Assembly (NCBI GenBank): GCA_947630555.1
Contig: CANRIA010000004.1
Location: forward strand, 25,590-89,589
From: an uncultured Clostridia bacterium
Lineage (GTDB): Bacteria > Bacillota > Clostridia > Oscillospirales > Ruminococcaceae
Direction: 5' to 3'
DNA length: 64,000 nt
Made by a program: the position numbers and the translations under genes
Shown here: positions 11,961 through 21,727 of the stretch, in pieces
How the letters are laid out: each line of letters begins with the position of its first letter
Numbering within the stretch: position 1 is the stretch's first letter
The notes under the pieces: model-generated
What the model was told of the DNA's origin: nothing
The model's input: the letters and a program-made list of their open reading frames with translations, nothing else
The model's database searches: none

Positions 11961-13463
11961 TTATTCGGAAGCCGTGGTATCCTCTTCGGGCGTGTAAGCA
12001 CCGCCGAGCGAGTAGTTTGCAAGTTTGTCGTTGAATGCAGCAAGCTCAGAATTTATGGTGTTGTTGTACATATCTCTTACAACAGCCCATGTAAGCTGAG
12101 CGCCTGATTCGTCGGTCTTGCTGACAGATGAATATACAAGCTGTATAACTGCTTCTTTAGAATCGTTGGTAGCAGAATCCTGATCGGACAGCAGAGTGGA
12201 TATACCATAGCCGGGGTCGGATATAACGGTTATCTTCTCGTTAGCCATAGGATTGTAAGCAAGCTCATACATCTCGTCTGTCCAGTTGGGGTTGTTTACA
12301 AAGAACTTCTGCTTATCCTGCTCCATGTAAGCCGGATCGGTCGCGACTATCTTAGCGCACTCCAGCCATGTCTTCATAGCGCCGGACTTCGCAGAGCCCT
12401 TTATCCACATATACGCAACGGTATCAAGTTTAGCATAAAGCTTATCGGAGTTGGGGTCGCGGGGGATAGGAACGTTAGCCCAGTTTGTGCCGTCTTTTGG
12501 TGTGTGAGAGTCAATAGATGCCCACGGGCCCATTGAGTAGAACAGGTAGCCTTCATTGAAAGCGTTCTGCGCACCCTGTATCCATTTGTTGTCTATAAGG
12601 CCGTCCTTTGACATATTGTACAGCCAGTTTGCAGCTCTTTCAAGGTTTGGGCTGTCTATATTATTTATATACTTGCCTGTTGCATCATCACGCATAACTA
12701 CCGTTTCACCGGTAGAAGCGAATATAAAGGTGTGGAACCAGCCGTTAAGACCTATTCTCGGCTCGTCGTCGGTAGAGGTATCTACCCACGCTCTGCATAT
12801 ATCTTCAAGAGCGTTCCAGTCCCATTCGTCGTTAAGATACATTTCATACGGATCGTCAACGCCAAGCTCTTCTATTCTGTCCTTGTCGTATGTAAGTATG
12901 CCCTGGAAGTTGAACTTGATAGGCGCAACAAAGTGGCTGCCGGCAATCGTATATTCTTCAGCCTTGTCCTTAACGTCGCTCCACAGCGGAGTGTTGAAGT
13001 CTACGATATCGTCAACAGGCTGGAACATATTTTGCAGACAGTTTACAGGGAAGTCCATAGCCTGCTCATACCACCACATGTCGGGGGGGTCGTTCGACAT
13101 AAGACGGCTTGCGAGTTTTTCATACTTTGCATCAGAACGTACTCTTGACCATTTTATAGAACCGCCCTTTTGCTCAAACAGCTGCAGCTCCGCTCTCTTT
13201 TCAGGGTTGCCTTCCTCAGGGTTAATATCCCAGTAAGACAGCCAGTCAAGCTCTGTAGGTTCGCCTTCCGGAATGTCAGAAACGGTAAGGGTGCTCTCGT
13301 CGTTGGGGTCAACGTTTTCAGGCAGAGTTACCTGTATCTGGTCAACGTGAGAACTGCTTGAACTTGAAGAATTTCCGCAGCCGACTACGCCTGCACACAA
13401 AAGCACTGCCATAGCGCAGGCAAGAATTTTCTTTGCATTATGCATTGTAAAACCACCTCTCAT
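11961..13463 (-). CDS. Extracellular solute-binding lipoprotein (carbohydrate ABC SBP, family 1-like)
   Basis: Lipobox (LLCAGVVGCGNSSSSS), SBP_bac_1-like body; no permease or ATPase genes adjacent. Confidence 0.85.
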   Translation of the reverse strand: MRGGFTMHNAKKILACAMAVLLCAGVVGCGNSSSSSSSHVDQIQVTLPENVDPNDESTLTVSDIPEGEPTELDWLSYWDINPEEGNPEKRAELQLFEQKGGSIKWSRVRSDAKYEKLASRLMSNDPPDMWWYEQAMDFPVNCLQNMFQPVDDIVDFNTPLWSDVKDKAEEYTIAGSHFVAPIKFNFQGILTYDKDRIEELGVDDPYEMYLNDEWDWNALEDICRAWVDTSTDDEPRIGLNGWFHTFIFASTGETVVMRDDATGKYINNIDSPNLERAANWLYNMSKDGLIDNKWIQGAQNAFNEGYLFYSMGPWASIDSHTPKDGTNWANVPIPRDPNSDKLYAKLDTVAYMWIKGSAKSGAMKTWLECAKIVATDPAYMEQDKQKFFVNNPNWTDEMYELAYNPMANEKITVISDPGYGISTLLSDQDSATNDSKEAVIQLVYSSVSKTDESGAQLTWAVVRDMYNNTINSELAAFNDKLANYSLGGAYTPEEDTTASE

Positions 13464-13521
13464 TAGTTTTTTATTATTATATTCATTGTCTTCTTCGGCA
13501 CACGCCGTTTACTCATAAATA

Positions 13522-13549
13522 GAATAACACATTTTGCTTTAAAAGTCAA
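13522..13549 (-). promoter_or_regulatory. Putative promoter of the orphan SBP gene
   Basis: Minus strand TTGACT (13544-13549), 16-nt spacer, TTATTC (13522-13527). Confidence 0.45.
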
Positions 13550-13659
13550 TCACAAGCGAAAGATTTTGTAATCGTATACAAATATCGGCTGATTTTTTGT
13601 ATTATACAACTAAATCAAAGGCAGTACAGTAAAAATATTTAACACAAGCAGGGTGAAAA

Positions 13660-13700
13660 ATATCCCGAACAGACCCAAAATCGGGCTTGTTCGGGGATAT
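13660..13700 (-). terminator. secDF terminator
   Basis: ATATCCCGAACA...TGTTCGGGGATAT stem with inner GACCC/CGGGC, between the upstream SBP region and the secDF stop. Confidence 0.7.
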
Positions 13701-13720
13701 TAATATTTTTATAATTATAT

Positions 13721-16057
13721 TTATATTTTTGCGCCTTTTTTGCGTGCCTTGACAGGGCGGTGTTCTTTTTTCTTCATAGCGTGGCGCTGCCATTTTACCC
13801 ACAATGTAGGCGCTATGCAGTTTGAAGAATAAACGCCCGATATCATACCGACGATTATAGGCAGTGAGAAGCTCATTATTGAAGATATGCCCCACAGGTA
13901 GCATACTATGCATACAGTTACCATAGCCGAAACGGTGGTAACAGTCGTGTGTATCGACCTTCCGAGAGTTTCTGTAACGCTCTTGTCAACAAGCTCGCCT
14001 ATCTCAGCTTTTGCGCCAAGCAGTTTTCTGTTTTCACGAATCCTGTCATAGATTATAATAGTCGCGTTGATAGAGTAGCCCAGAATAGTCAGCAAAACTG
14101 CTATAAAGTTTGAATCTATGCTGTAGCCGAATATCACGAACGCGCCGTAAACGAATATCATATCGTGCACAAGCGCGGCAACGCACATACAGCCTGCTGA
14201 AAGACCGCCGATGTTTTTAAATCTGAAACCGATATAAATTACCATGACGATAGCGGCGAATATTACAGCAACAAGGCATTTGAAGAAGAACTCCTTGCCG
14301 TTTGATGCGGCAACGTCGGTAGAGCTCAGAAGCTCTAAGTTATTATCAGCGAATGTTTCCATAAGTTTTTCTTTAATGGCAAGCTGTTTTTCAGATGAGA
14401 TGCCCTCTCTTGATGAGAAGGTGAGTTTTACGGTAGTTGAGCTGTCAGCCATGTTTTCGCCCGTGGTAACGGTAACATCTTCGCCCGATACATCTTTAAC
14501 AGCCTGCGCGACTGCGTTTGTATCTATCGTGCCGCTGTAGTTGTATTCTATAATAGTACCGCCCTCAAACTCAACAGCAACATTCACGCCTCTTACAATA
14601 GTAATTACTATGAATGCGGCTATCATTATGCCCGAGAATACATAGAATTTTACAGAGTGCTTGTTTACATTAAGGGTGCGCTGCTTCTTTTCGGGGGCAA
14701 CGCCGTTATACAGCGCGTGCTTTCTGAACACCTTGAACTTTGAAAGTGATGCGAGCATAAGTCTTGAGCAGAATATGCCGAACACAAAGTTGAGTATTAT
14801 ACCGATAAGCAGCGTGTAGCCGAGCGAATATATAGTGCCTGCCGCAGATGCGCCGAACGCGAAGAACAGCGGCTTCATTATAGTGCCCATAAAGCTGTCG
14901 GTAGGCCCGAACGCGCCCATGAGTATAACAGCTACGAATACTACGGTGATATTGCTGTCAAATACCGCCGACCATGCTCTCTTGTAGCCAAGCTCTATTG
15001 CGCCGTTGAGCGATTTGCCGTTGCGAAGTTCTTCTTTTATTCTCTCGGCGGTAATGATGTTGGCATCAACGCCCATACCTACCGAAAGTATGATACCTGC
15101 AATACCGGGTATTGTGAGGGTAAAGCTGTCAAACGGTGCAAAGAAGCCTGAAATTGCCGCCAGTGAACCTGCTACCTGTCCGCAAAGTGCTATGCAGGCA
15201 ACAAAGCCGGGCAGCCTGTAGATGATTATCATGTATATCGCGATTATTATCATTGCGATAATGCCTGCATATACCATGGCAGTTCTTGCGCCCGTGCCCA
15301 GAGTAGGCGAAATGGTGCTTGTGCTGGTGGCTTCCATTTTGATAGGCAGCGCGCCTGCGTTTATCTTGTCGGCAAGAGATTTTGCTTCTTCATATGTGAA
15401 ATTGCCCGATATAGTGGCTCTGCCGTCGGTTATGTCTGCGCTTACCGTTGCGGTAGAGATGTTTACATCGTCCATCCATGTTGAGATGTAGCCGCCGTTT
15501 GCGTGAAGCTCGGTGGTTGCATCTGCAAATGCTTTAGTACCTGTTGAGTTAAGTGTCAGCGATACTTCCCATCTGCCGGTGTCGGGGTTCTGGTAGGCTG
15601 TCGCGTTGTCAACGGCAGTACCGGTCATTATAAGCTCGCCGTCCATTTCCGTACCCTTTACGAACTTCAGCTCTGCCATGTCGCCCAGCTCATTTACGGC
15701 TTCTTCGGCGTTAAAGTCAGTCTCGCCCGATGCCCAAGGGAAGGATACCATTATCCTGTCCTTAGCCGAGTCAACATACACCTCGCTGTCGGTAATGTTA
15801 AGGCTGACAAGCCTCTGCTCTATTACCGTCTTGGCTGCCTCCAGCTCATCAGCAGAGGCATCGACGCCGTCGGCAGGCTCAAACGTGGCGTTTACACCGC
15901 CCTGAATGTCTATGCCCCAGCGTATCTCGTCAACGCTCTTTATATATGTTTTCGGAATATCGCCGAATGTGGTATGCACGCCGAATATCGTCAGGTACGA
16001 AAAGGCTGCTATCAGCAATACGACGATAAAAAATGTTGGTTTCTTTGCGTGTCGCAC
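13721..16057 (-). CDS. secDF: Fused protein translocase subunit SecDF
   Basis: SecD (IDIQGGVNATFEP, GMGVDANIITAERIKEE) and SecF (FEGGTIIEYNY, ILGYSINATIIIYDRIREN) signatures in one ORF. Confidence 0.96.
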   Translation of the reverse strand: MRHAKKPTFFIVVLLIAAFSYLTIFGVHTTFGDIPKTYIKSVDEIRWGIDIQGGVNATFEPADGVDASADELEAAKTVIEQRLVSLNITDSEVYVDSAKDRIMVSFPWASGETDFNAEEAVNELGDMAELKFVKGTEMDGELIMTGTAVDNATAYQNPDTGRWEVSLTLNSTGTKAFADATTELHANGGYISTWMDDVNISTATVSADITDGRATISGNFTYEEAKSLADKINAGALPIKMEATSTSTISPTLGTGARTAMVYAGIIAMIIIAIYMIIIYRLPGFVACIALCGQVAGSLAAISGFFAPFDSFTLTIPGIAGIILSVGMGVDANIITAERIKEELRNGKSLNGAIELGYKRAWSAVFDSNITVVFVAVILMGAFGPTDSFMGTIMKPLFFAFGASAAGTIYSLGYTLLIGIILNFVFGIFCSRLMLASLSKFKVFRKHALYNGVAPEKKQRTLNVNKHSVKFYVFSGIMIAAFIVITIVRGVNVAVEFEGGTIIEYNYSGTIDTNAVAQAVKDVSGEDVTVTTGENMADSSTTVKLTFSSREGISSEKQLAIKEKLMETFADNNLELLSSTDVAASNGKEFFFKCLVAVIFAAIVMVIYIGFRFKNIGGLSAGCMCVAALVHDMIFVYGAFVIFGYSIDSNFIAVLLTILGYSINATIIIYDRIRENRKLLGAKAEIGELVDKSVTETLGRSIHTTVTTVSAMVTVCIVCYLWGISSIMSFSLPIIVGMISGVYSSNCIAPTLWVKWQRHAMKKKEHRPVKARKKGAKI

Positions 16058-16218
16058 TGAATTTACTCCTCCTGTTCAAGTTTTAGCTGTATATATAAAT
16101 ATAAAACAGTTATTCACCTTACTATTATAGATGTAATTTGTCCAAAAGTCAAGAGCAATTTTTATTAAATTGCATAATGTCACATTTTAATGTATAAAAT
16201 ACATGACCCTTTTGCCGA

Positions 16219-16247
16219 TTGACTTTGCCTTTGTAAAGTGGTATAAT
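16219..16247 (+). promoter_or_regulatory. Sigma-A-type promoter
   Basis: TTGACT (16219-16224), 17-nt spacer, TATAAT (16242-16247). Confidence 0.8.
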
Positions 16248-16278
16248 CTATGTATACGCTGTTTACGGAGGTGTTTTT

Positions 16279-17070
16279 ATGAATGAGAGCGGCTATCCCG
16301 TCGGGGTGTCTACCGCGTGCCTTTACCCCATGCTTACCGAGCAGGCACTTTTAGAGCTTTGCAAGCGCGGCATACAAAATGTTGAGATATTCATAAACGC
16401 CCCCAGCGAACTTGAAAAGCGTTTTCTGCGCGAGATAAAGAGTATGCTGGAGCATTACGGCGTAAATGCGGTATCTATGCACCCGTTTACCTGCGAGCTG
16501 GAAACTATGATGTTCTTCACGGGCTATTCGCGCAGGCTTAATGACGGTCTGGAATACTACAAAAAATATTTTGAAGCTATGGAATACCTCGGTTCCAAAA
16601 TATTCGTTCTGCACGGCAATAACAGCCATAATCGCTGCCCCGATGAGATGTACTTCGGGCATTTTCAGCGTTTTAACGAGATAGCGGCGGATTTCGGCGT
16701 TGCCGTGGCGCAGGAAAACGTTGGCAGGTGCAGCAGCGGAGATCTGGAGTTTTTGAAAAAAATGAAAGCCGCGCTGGGTGACAGGGCAAAATTCGTGCTG
16801 GACACCAAACAGGCGGTAAGGGCAGGCTATGACCCTTATGAATTTGTAAACGCGCTGGGCGAGAGCATTTGCCACATACACATAAGCGACTATGACGACA
16901 AAAGCGACTGCAAACTTGTGGGCACGGGAAAGCTGGATTGCAGAGGATTTGTTTCCTGCCTGAGAAAAAACAGCGTAAATTCGGCTGTAATACTGGAGCT
17001 TTACTCATCGGGGTACAAAAGCGTGGAAGAGCTTAAAACTAACTGCGACTATATAAAAAGCTGTCTGTAA
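16279..17070 (+). CDS. Sugar phosphate isomerase/epimerase-like TIM-barrel (AP endonuclease 2 family)
   Basis: AQENVGR, LDTKQAVRAG, HIHISDYD, LELYSSGY motifs. Confidence 0.82.
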   Translation: MNESGYPVGVSTACLYPMLTEQALLELCKRGIQNVEIFINAPSELEKRFLREIKSMLEHYGVNAVSMHPFTCELETMMFFTGYSRRLNDGLEYYKKYFEAMEYLGSKIFVLHGNNSHNRCPDEMYFGHFQRFNEIAADFGVAVAQENVGRCSSGDLEFLKKMKAALGDRAKFVLDTKQAVRAGYDPYEFVNALGESICHIHISDYDDKSDCKLVGTGKLDCRGFVSCLRKNSVNSAVILELYSSGYKSVEELKTNCDYIKSCL

Positions 17071-17071
17071 C

Positions 17072-17101
17072 GGAGCATACGTGGGTATGCCCCGTTTTTT
17101 A
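17072..17101 (+). terminator. Rho-independent terminator
   Basis: GGAGCATACG/TATGCCCC stem followed by TTTTTT. Confidence 0.65.
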
Positions 17102-17224
17102 TAGCAGCGGAGAGCCGCTATAGAAACATGTCGAATTAAAAAGCTATCGCAAAGCCCTTTCCTTATGATATTATGATGATGGAGATAATAAAAGTATCAC
17201 GCCGCCTATGCGGCAGGAAAGGAA

Positions 17225-17524
17225 GTGAACGAACTGTTATTAACATCTGCGCAGACCGAAAAAAGGCAGCTTATTTTGTGCGAGGAGCTAAAGGGAGCGA
17301 ACGTGCGCTATGAACTGTTTGCCGATAACACGGAAAACAGCGAATATTCGTACTCTTACGGCATAGCGGTAAAATGCGGCGAACAGGAAGCGCGCATTGC
17401 CGACATAACCGAAAAATACGAATATGCACGGGAATTGTTTGAACGTATCATGCTGTATATGGCAATGCCGTCTGAACTTGAATACATAGCAGAAGATTAC
17501 CTTTGCGAAAAGTACACTGTGTAA
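17225..17524 (+). CDS. DUF6514-like small protein
   Basis: 99 aa, GTG start with RBS GGAAAGGAA; resembles a Clostridia family (YGIAVKCGEQEARIADIT...). Confidence 0.6.
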   Translation: MNELLLTSAQTEKRQLILCEELKGANVRYELFADNTENSEYSYSYGIAVKCGEQEARIADITEKYEYARELFERIMLYMAMPSELEYIAEDYLCEKYTV

Positions 17525-17558
17525 TGCCGCAGAAAAAAACTAAAATTTTAAAAAATAC

Positions 17559-17587
17559 TTGCATTTGACCACAATATATGCTACAAT
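17559..17587 (+). promoter_or_regulatory. Putative nrdR promoter
   Basis: TTGCAT (17559-17564), 17-nt spacer, TACAAT (17582-17587). Confidence 0.65.
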
Positions 17588-17620
17588 ATCAATAAGAGAT
17601 ATACAATATTATTGATATTG
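17584..17620. repeat. 12-bp perfect inverted repeat upstream of nrdR
   Basis: CAATATCAATAA (17584-17595) and TTATTGATATTG (17609-17620). Confidence 0.85.
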
Positions 17621-17676
17621 ACCGACATTATGGCGGATATAATATCAATTGTTTTCAAAACAAGGGGGATCATAAA

Positions 17677-18135
17677 ATGAAATGTCCGTTTTGTGGGTGC
17701 GAGGATACAAAGGTGATAGATTCGCGCCCCAGTGATGAAAAAAAGCGCCGCAGGAGAGAGTGTCCGCAGTGCCAGAAACGTTTTACAACGTATGAGGTAG
17801 TTGAAAAGCCTACGCTTATGGTGTACAAAAAAGACGGCAGTTTTGAGCCTTTTGACAAGGGAAAGCTGATCAAGGGCATACAGAACGCCATAAAGAAGCG
17901 CCCGATAAGCGTTGAGCAGATGAACGAACTGGTGGACGACATAGAAAATACCTATGCAAACGCCATGCAGACAGAAACGTCTACTTCCGAGATAGGCGAC
18001 AAGGTGCTGGCAGGGCTTAAAAGGCTAGACCACGTTGCGTATGTGAGATTTGCATCGGTCTATAAGGACTTTAACGACGTTGAAAGCTTTATACATATAA
18101 TCTCAGAGCTTGGCGCGGACAGCAAGAAAAGTTAA
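17677..18135 (+). CDS. nrdR: Transcriptional repressor NrdR
   Basis: MKCPFCGCEDTKVIDSRPSDEKKRRRRECPQCQKRFTTYE zinc ribbon plus ATP-cone. Confidence 0.97.
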   Translation: MKCPFCGCEDTKVIDSRPSDEKKRRRRECPQCQKRFTTYEVVEKPTLMVYKKDGSFEPFDKGKLIKGIQNAIKKRPISVEQMNELVDDIENTYANAMQTETSTSEIGDKVLAGLKRLDHVAYVRFASVYKDFNDVESFIHIISELGADSKKS

Positions 18136-18149
18136 GTTTATAGTTTTTT

Positions 18150-18180
18150 GAACGCATCGTGGTGGGTGCGTTCTTTTTTA
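18150..18180 (+). terminator. nrdR terminator
   Basis: GAACGCATC...GGTGCGTTC plus TTTTTT. Confidence 0.85.
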
Positions 18181-18255
18181 TGCCGCAAAATATTGCATTT
18201 TAAAAATAAGTATGCTATAATAATATGATATACAGAAAAAATACGAGGAGAGAGT

Positions 18256-18912
18256 ATGAAACAGAGATTTACATTGTTCCAGAAGGTAATGACAGTTATC
18301 TTCATCGCGCTGGAGGCGGCTGTGCTTGCCTGCGACGTTTACAGGCTTGTTTTTGTGGACGGCGACGGGAAGTATTATTACATAGTGAATTTAGTGCTCA
18401 GCGTGCTGCTGTTGGGCGTTTTTCTTATGCTTATTTTTGACCCTAAGCTTTGCATAAGTGATGACGAGACCGACGACCCAAAGCGGCTTTATCCTATAAT
18501 ATCTGCATCAAGAACGTATATGTGCTTTATAGCGGTAGATATAGCGGCAATATTTGCGTTTGTTATGTTTGCGGCGAAATACTTTGAAAACCCTGCGCTT
18601 ATAATAGTTATAGGCGGCGTGGCGGTGTTCGTTATAGGCGCGGTGAAGTATGTTATAGATTCGGGCAGGATAGGCATAATTTCGGAAGATGAAAGTGAAG
18701 AAGATACCGAAAAGGCAGAAGAAACCGAAGCCTCTGAAAAGATAGAAGAAACATCAGAAAACGCAGAGACTGACAACAGTACAGAAGAAGTTGAAACTGC
18801 CGAAAGTACCAAAGAAGCAGAAAATACCGAAGAAACTGAAATTTCAGAAGATACAAAAGAAAATACTGACAAGCCTTTGGAAGAAGCCGAGGCAGTAAGT
18901 CAGACGGAGTAG
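18256..18912 (+). CDS. Integral membrane protein with a long Glu/Thr/Ser-rich C-terminal tail
   Basis: 4 predicted TM helices then about 75 aa of low-complexity acidic sequence. Confidence 0.7.
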   Translation: MKQRFTLFQKVMTVIFIALEAAVLACDVYRLVFVDGDGKYYYIVNLVLSVLLLGVFLMLIFDPKLCISDDETDDPKRLYPIISASRTYMCFIAVDIAAIFAFVMFAAKYFENPALIIVIGGVAVFVIGAVKYVIDSGRIGIISEDESEEDTEKAEETEASEKIEETSENAETDNSTEEVETAESTKEAENTEETEISEDTKENTDKPLEEAEAVSQTE

Positions 18913-18924
18913 GAATGAACGGCA

Positions 18925-21705
18925 ATGAAAAAGCGCACCTCGGCGTATAAAAAGGATATAGCGAGAGAGATAAGACGTTCGATCGGCAGATTTATGTCGG
19001 TGTTTCTTATAGTGGCTCTCGGAACGGGATTTTTTGCAGGAATAAAGTCTACCATGCCTGATATGAAAGAATCGGCGGCAGACTTTTTTGAAGAAAACAA
19101 CCTTATGGATCTGAAACTTGTTTCAAACGTGGGGTTCAGATATGAAGATCTGCAAGCCGTTGAAGATCTTGACGGTGTAAGCGGCGTGCAGGCAGGGTAT
19201 TCAAGCGATGTTTACTATAACTACGATGGGCAGAATCAGGTAGTCAAGGTGATGTCTTACAGCGGCGGAGAGGATATTCTCAACAAGCCTATTCTTATAG
19301 AAGGCAGACTGCCGCAAAACAGCGGTGAGTGCGTTGTTGAAAACACCATGAAAACGCCCGATTCTTACAAAATAGGCGAAAAGCTCACACTCTCGGCGCC
19401 GGGTAAAGACGGCGATATTCACGACTATTTCAAGCATGATACTTTTGAAGTGGTGGGCATTGTGGCATCGCCGCTTTATATAGGCTTTGAAAGAGATGCG
19501 ACCACGATAGGCAGCGGCAGTGTGAACAGCTTTATGCTTATACCCGAGGAGGATTTTACCCTTGGCTTTTATACCGAGCTTTATGTGCGGTTTGACGGCT
19601 TGGACAGGGAAGAACCGTTTTCAGACAAATATACAGATGAAATTGAAGAGAAAAAGCAGCCTGTTATAGCGGCGTTTGAAAATTCTGTAAATGAGAGAAT
19701 GAAAGAGAGCAAGCAAGATGCCATAGAGCAGCTTGATAAGGCGCAGGAAAATATAGATGCCATAAACAGCTTGCTCGCGCTTGATGAAAACGCTCTTGCG
19801 CAGTATATAGCGCAGCTGGATAGCGATGTTGAGGCTTTGAGAGCGCAGGCTGAAAACGGCACTGCGCTTGACAGGGTATCGCTTGCACAGCAGGAAACTA
19901 AGTTGCAGACGGCGCAGGGGCTTTATGCATCTCGCCTTGCAGGAGATACGAGCGTTGATGAGCATCTTTCTGCTCAGGCGGCGCAGGGGCAGGCACAGGC
20001 TGATGAGATACAAGCGCAGATAGATTCAATACCTGATACTAAAATATACGATTACACGCGGTTTTCAAGCAACGATTACGCCTCGTTTGCAGGCGACAGC
20101 GAGAAGATAGATGCCATAGCAAAGGTGTTTCCTGTGTTCTTTGTGTTTATAGCCGCTCTTGTGTGCCTTACCACAATGACCAGAATGGTAGACGAAAAGC
20201 GTACCGAGATAGGCACTTACAAGGCTTTGGGGTATTCATCTGCAAAAATAATGGCTAAGTATCTTATATACGCGCTCGTGCCCACGGTGACGGGAACGCT
20301 TTTCGGCACTGCGATAGGCTTTAAACTTTTCCCTTACATTATATATAACAGCTATAAAATACTGTATAACATACCCTCGATAGATACGCCTTTCCGCGTT
20401 GACTATGCGCTTTGGTGCATGGCGGTGGCAGTAATAGCGGTGGGAGCGACTGTGGTAGCCTCCTGCTATGCTTCAATGTCTGCAAAGCCTGCACAGCTAA
20501 TGCGCCCGAAAGCTCCGCCGGCAGGAAAGAGAGTTTTTCTTGAAAAGATAACACCGCTGTGGAAAAGGCTGGGCTTTCTTACAAAGGTAACGCTGAGAAA
20601 TCTGCTTCGGTATAAAAAGCGCTTTGCAATGACACTTATCGGTGTTGCAGGGTGCACCGCGCTGATAATGACCGCGTTCGGCATAAAACACAGCATAAGC
20701 AAGATAGTTGACCTGCAATTTGGTAAGATACTGCAATATGATGCTGTAACGGTTCTTAATAAAGACAGCGGCGCGACGGACGACGATATAAACGCTCTTT
20801 TAGATGAAAATGAAGATGTTGAAGATCATCTGCTGATAAGCGAGACCGACTGCACACTTAACGCCAACGACCTTTCATACGGTGTGAGCCTTATGGTGCC
20901 GCAGCAGCCGCAGAAGCTGAATGATTTTATACGCCTTGACGACTGCAAGAGCGGCGACAAGCTTACGGTGGCAGACGGTGAGGTAGTCATTACCGAAAAG
21001 ATAACGCAGCTTATGGGGCTGAAAGTCGGCGACGAGATAGAAATTGAGATACCCGAAAAAGAAACTGTAAAACTGAAAATAAGCAGCATTGCCGAAAACT
21101 ATTCTATGCACTATATTTATATTTCGCCGCAGGACTATGAAAGACTTTACGGCGAAGAGCCGCAGTTCAATCAGGCGTATCTCAGTATTGCTGACGGCAC
21201 TGTTACGGCTGATTTTTCACAGCAGCTTATCTCAAAAGACGAGTTTTTAGGCATAGTTTTTCTTGATGAAAAGGCTGAAACGTTCTTTTCGTCTATCGAG
21301 AGTTTAAATGCAATAGTGTGGCTGCTGATAATATGCGCCGCGCTGCTGGCTTTCATAGTGCTTTATGACCTTGCAAACATAAACATAACCGAGCGCGTAA
21401 GAGAGATAGCAACTCTTAAAGTGCTGGGATTTTACGACAGTGAAACTTCTGCTTATATATACCGCGAGAACATTTATACCACTGTTATAGGTATAATTCT
21501 CGGCTGGGGAATGGGGCTTGTGCTGCACAGGTTCGTGGTGCTTACAGCAGAGGTAGACCTTGTTATGTTCGCGAGGGAAATGGTGTGGTACGCGTATATT
21601 CTGTCGGCATTGCTGACGGCGCTGTTTGCGGTTATGGTGAACGTGGTGCTGCACTTTAAGCTGAAGAAAATTGACATGGTAGAGTCACTTAAATCTATCG
21701 AATAA
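18925..21705 (+). CDS. FtsX-like ABC transporter permease (large, two FtsX domains)
   Basis: 926 aa; KAYKKDIAREIRRSIGRFMSVFLIVALGTGFFAGI, two FtsX domains, large extracellular loops. Confidence 0.9.
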   Translation: MKKRTSAYKKDIAREIRRSIGRFMSVFLIVALGTGFFAGIKSTMPDMKESAADFFEENNLMDLKLVSNVGFRYEDLQAVEDLDGVSGVQAGYSSDVYYNYDGQNQVVKVMSYSGGEDILNKPILIEGRLPQNSGECVVENTMKTPDSYKIGEKLTLSAPGKDGDIHDYFKHDTFEVVGIVASPLYIGFERDATTIGSGSVNSFMLIPEEDFTLGFYTELYVRFDGLDREEPFSDKYTDEIEEKKQPVIAAFENSVNERMKESKQDAIEQLDKAQENIDAINSLLALDENALAQYIAQLDSDVEALRAQAENGTALDRVSLAQQETKLQTAQGLYASRLAGDTSVDEHLSAQAAQGQAQADEIQAQIDSIPDTKIYDYTRFSSNDYASFAGDSEKIDAIAKVFPVFFVFIAALVCLTTMTRMVDEKRTEIGTYKALGYSSAKIMAKYLIYALVPTVTGTLFGTAIGFKLFPYIIYNSYKILYNIPSIDTPFRVDYALWCMAVAVIAVGATVVASCYASMSAKPAQLMRPKAPPAGKRVFLEKITPLWKRLGFLTKVTLRNLLRYKKRFAMTLIGVAGCTALIMTAFGIKHSISKIVDLQFGKILQYDAVTVLNKDSGATDDDINALLDENEDVEDHLLISETDCTLNANDLSYGVSLMVPQQPQKLNDFIRLDDCKSGDKLTVADGEVVITEKITQLMGLKVGDEIEIEIPEKETVKLKISSIAENYSMHYIYISPQDYERLYGEEPQFNQAYLSIADGTVTADFSQQLISKDEFLGIVFLDEKAETFFSSIESLNAIVWLLIICAALLAFIVLYDLANINITERVREIATLKVLGFYDSETSAYIYRENIYTTVIGIILGWGMGLVLHRFVVLTAEVDLVMFAREMVWYAYILSALLTALFAVMVNVVLHFKLKKIDMVESLKSIE

Positions 21706-21727
21706 GATATGAAAGGAAACCGAAAAA

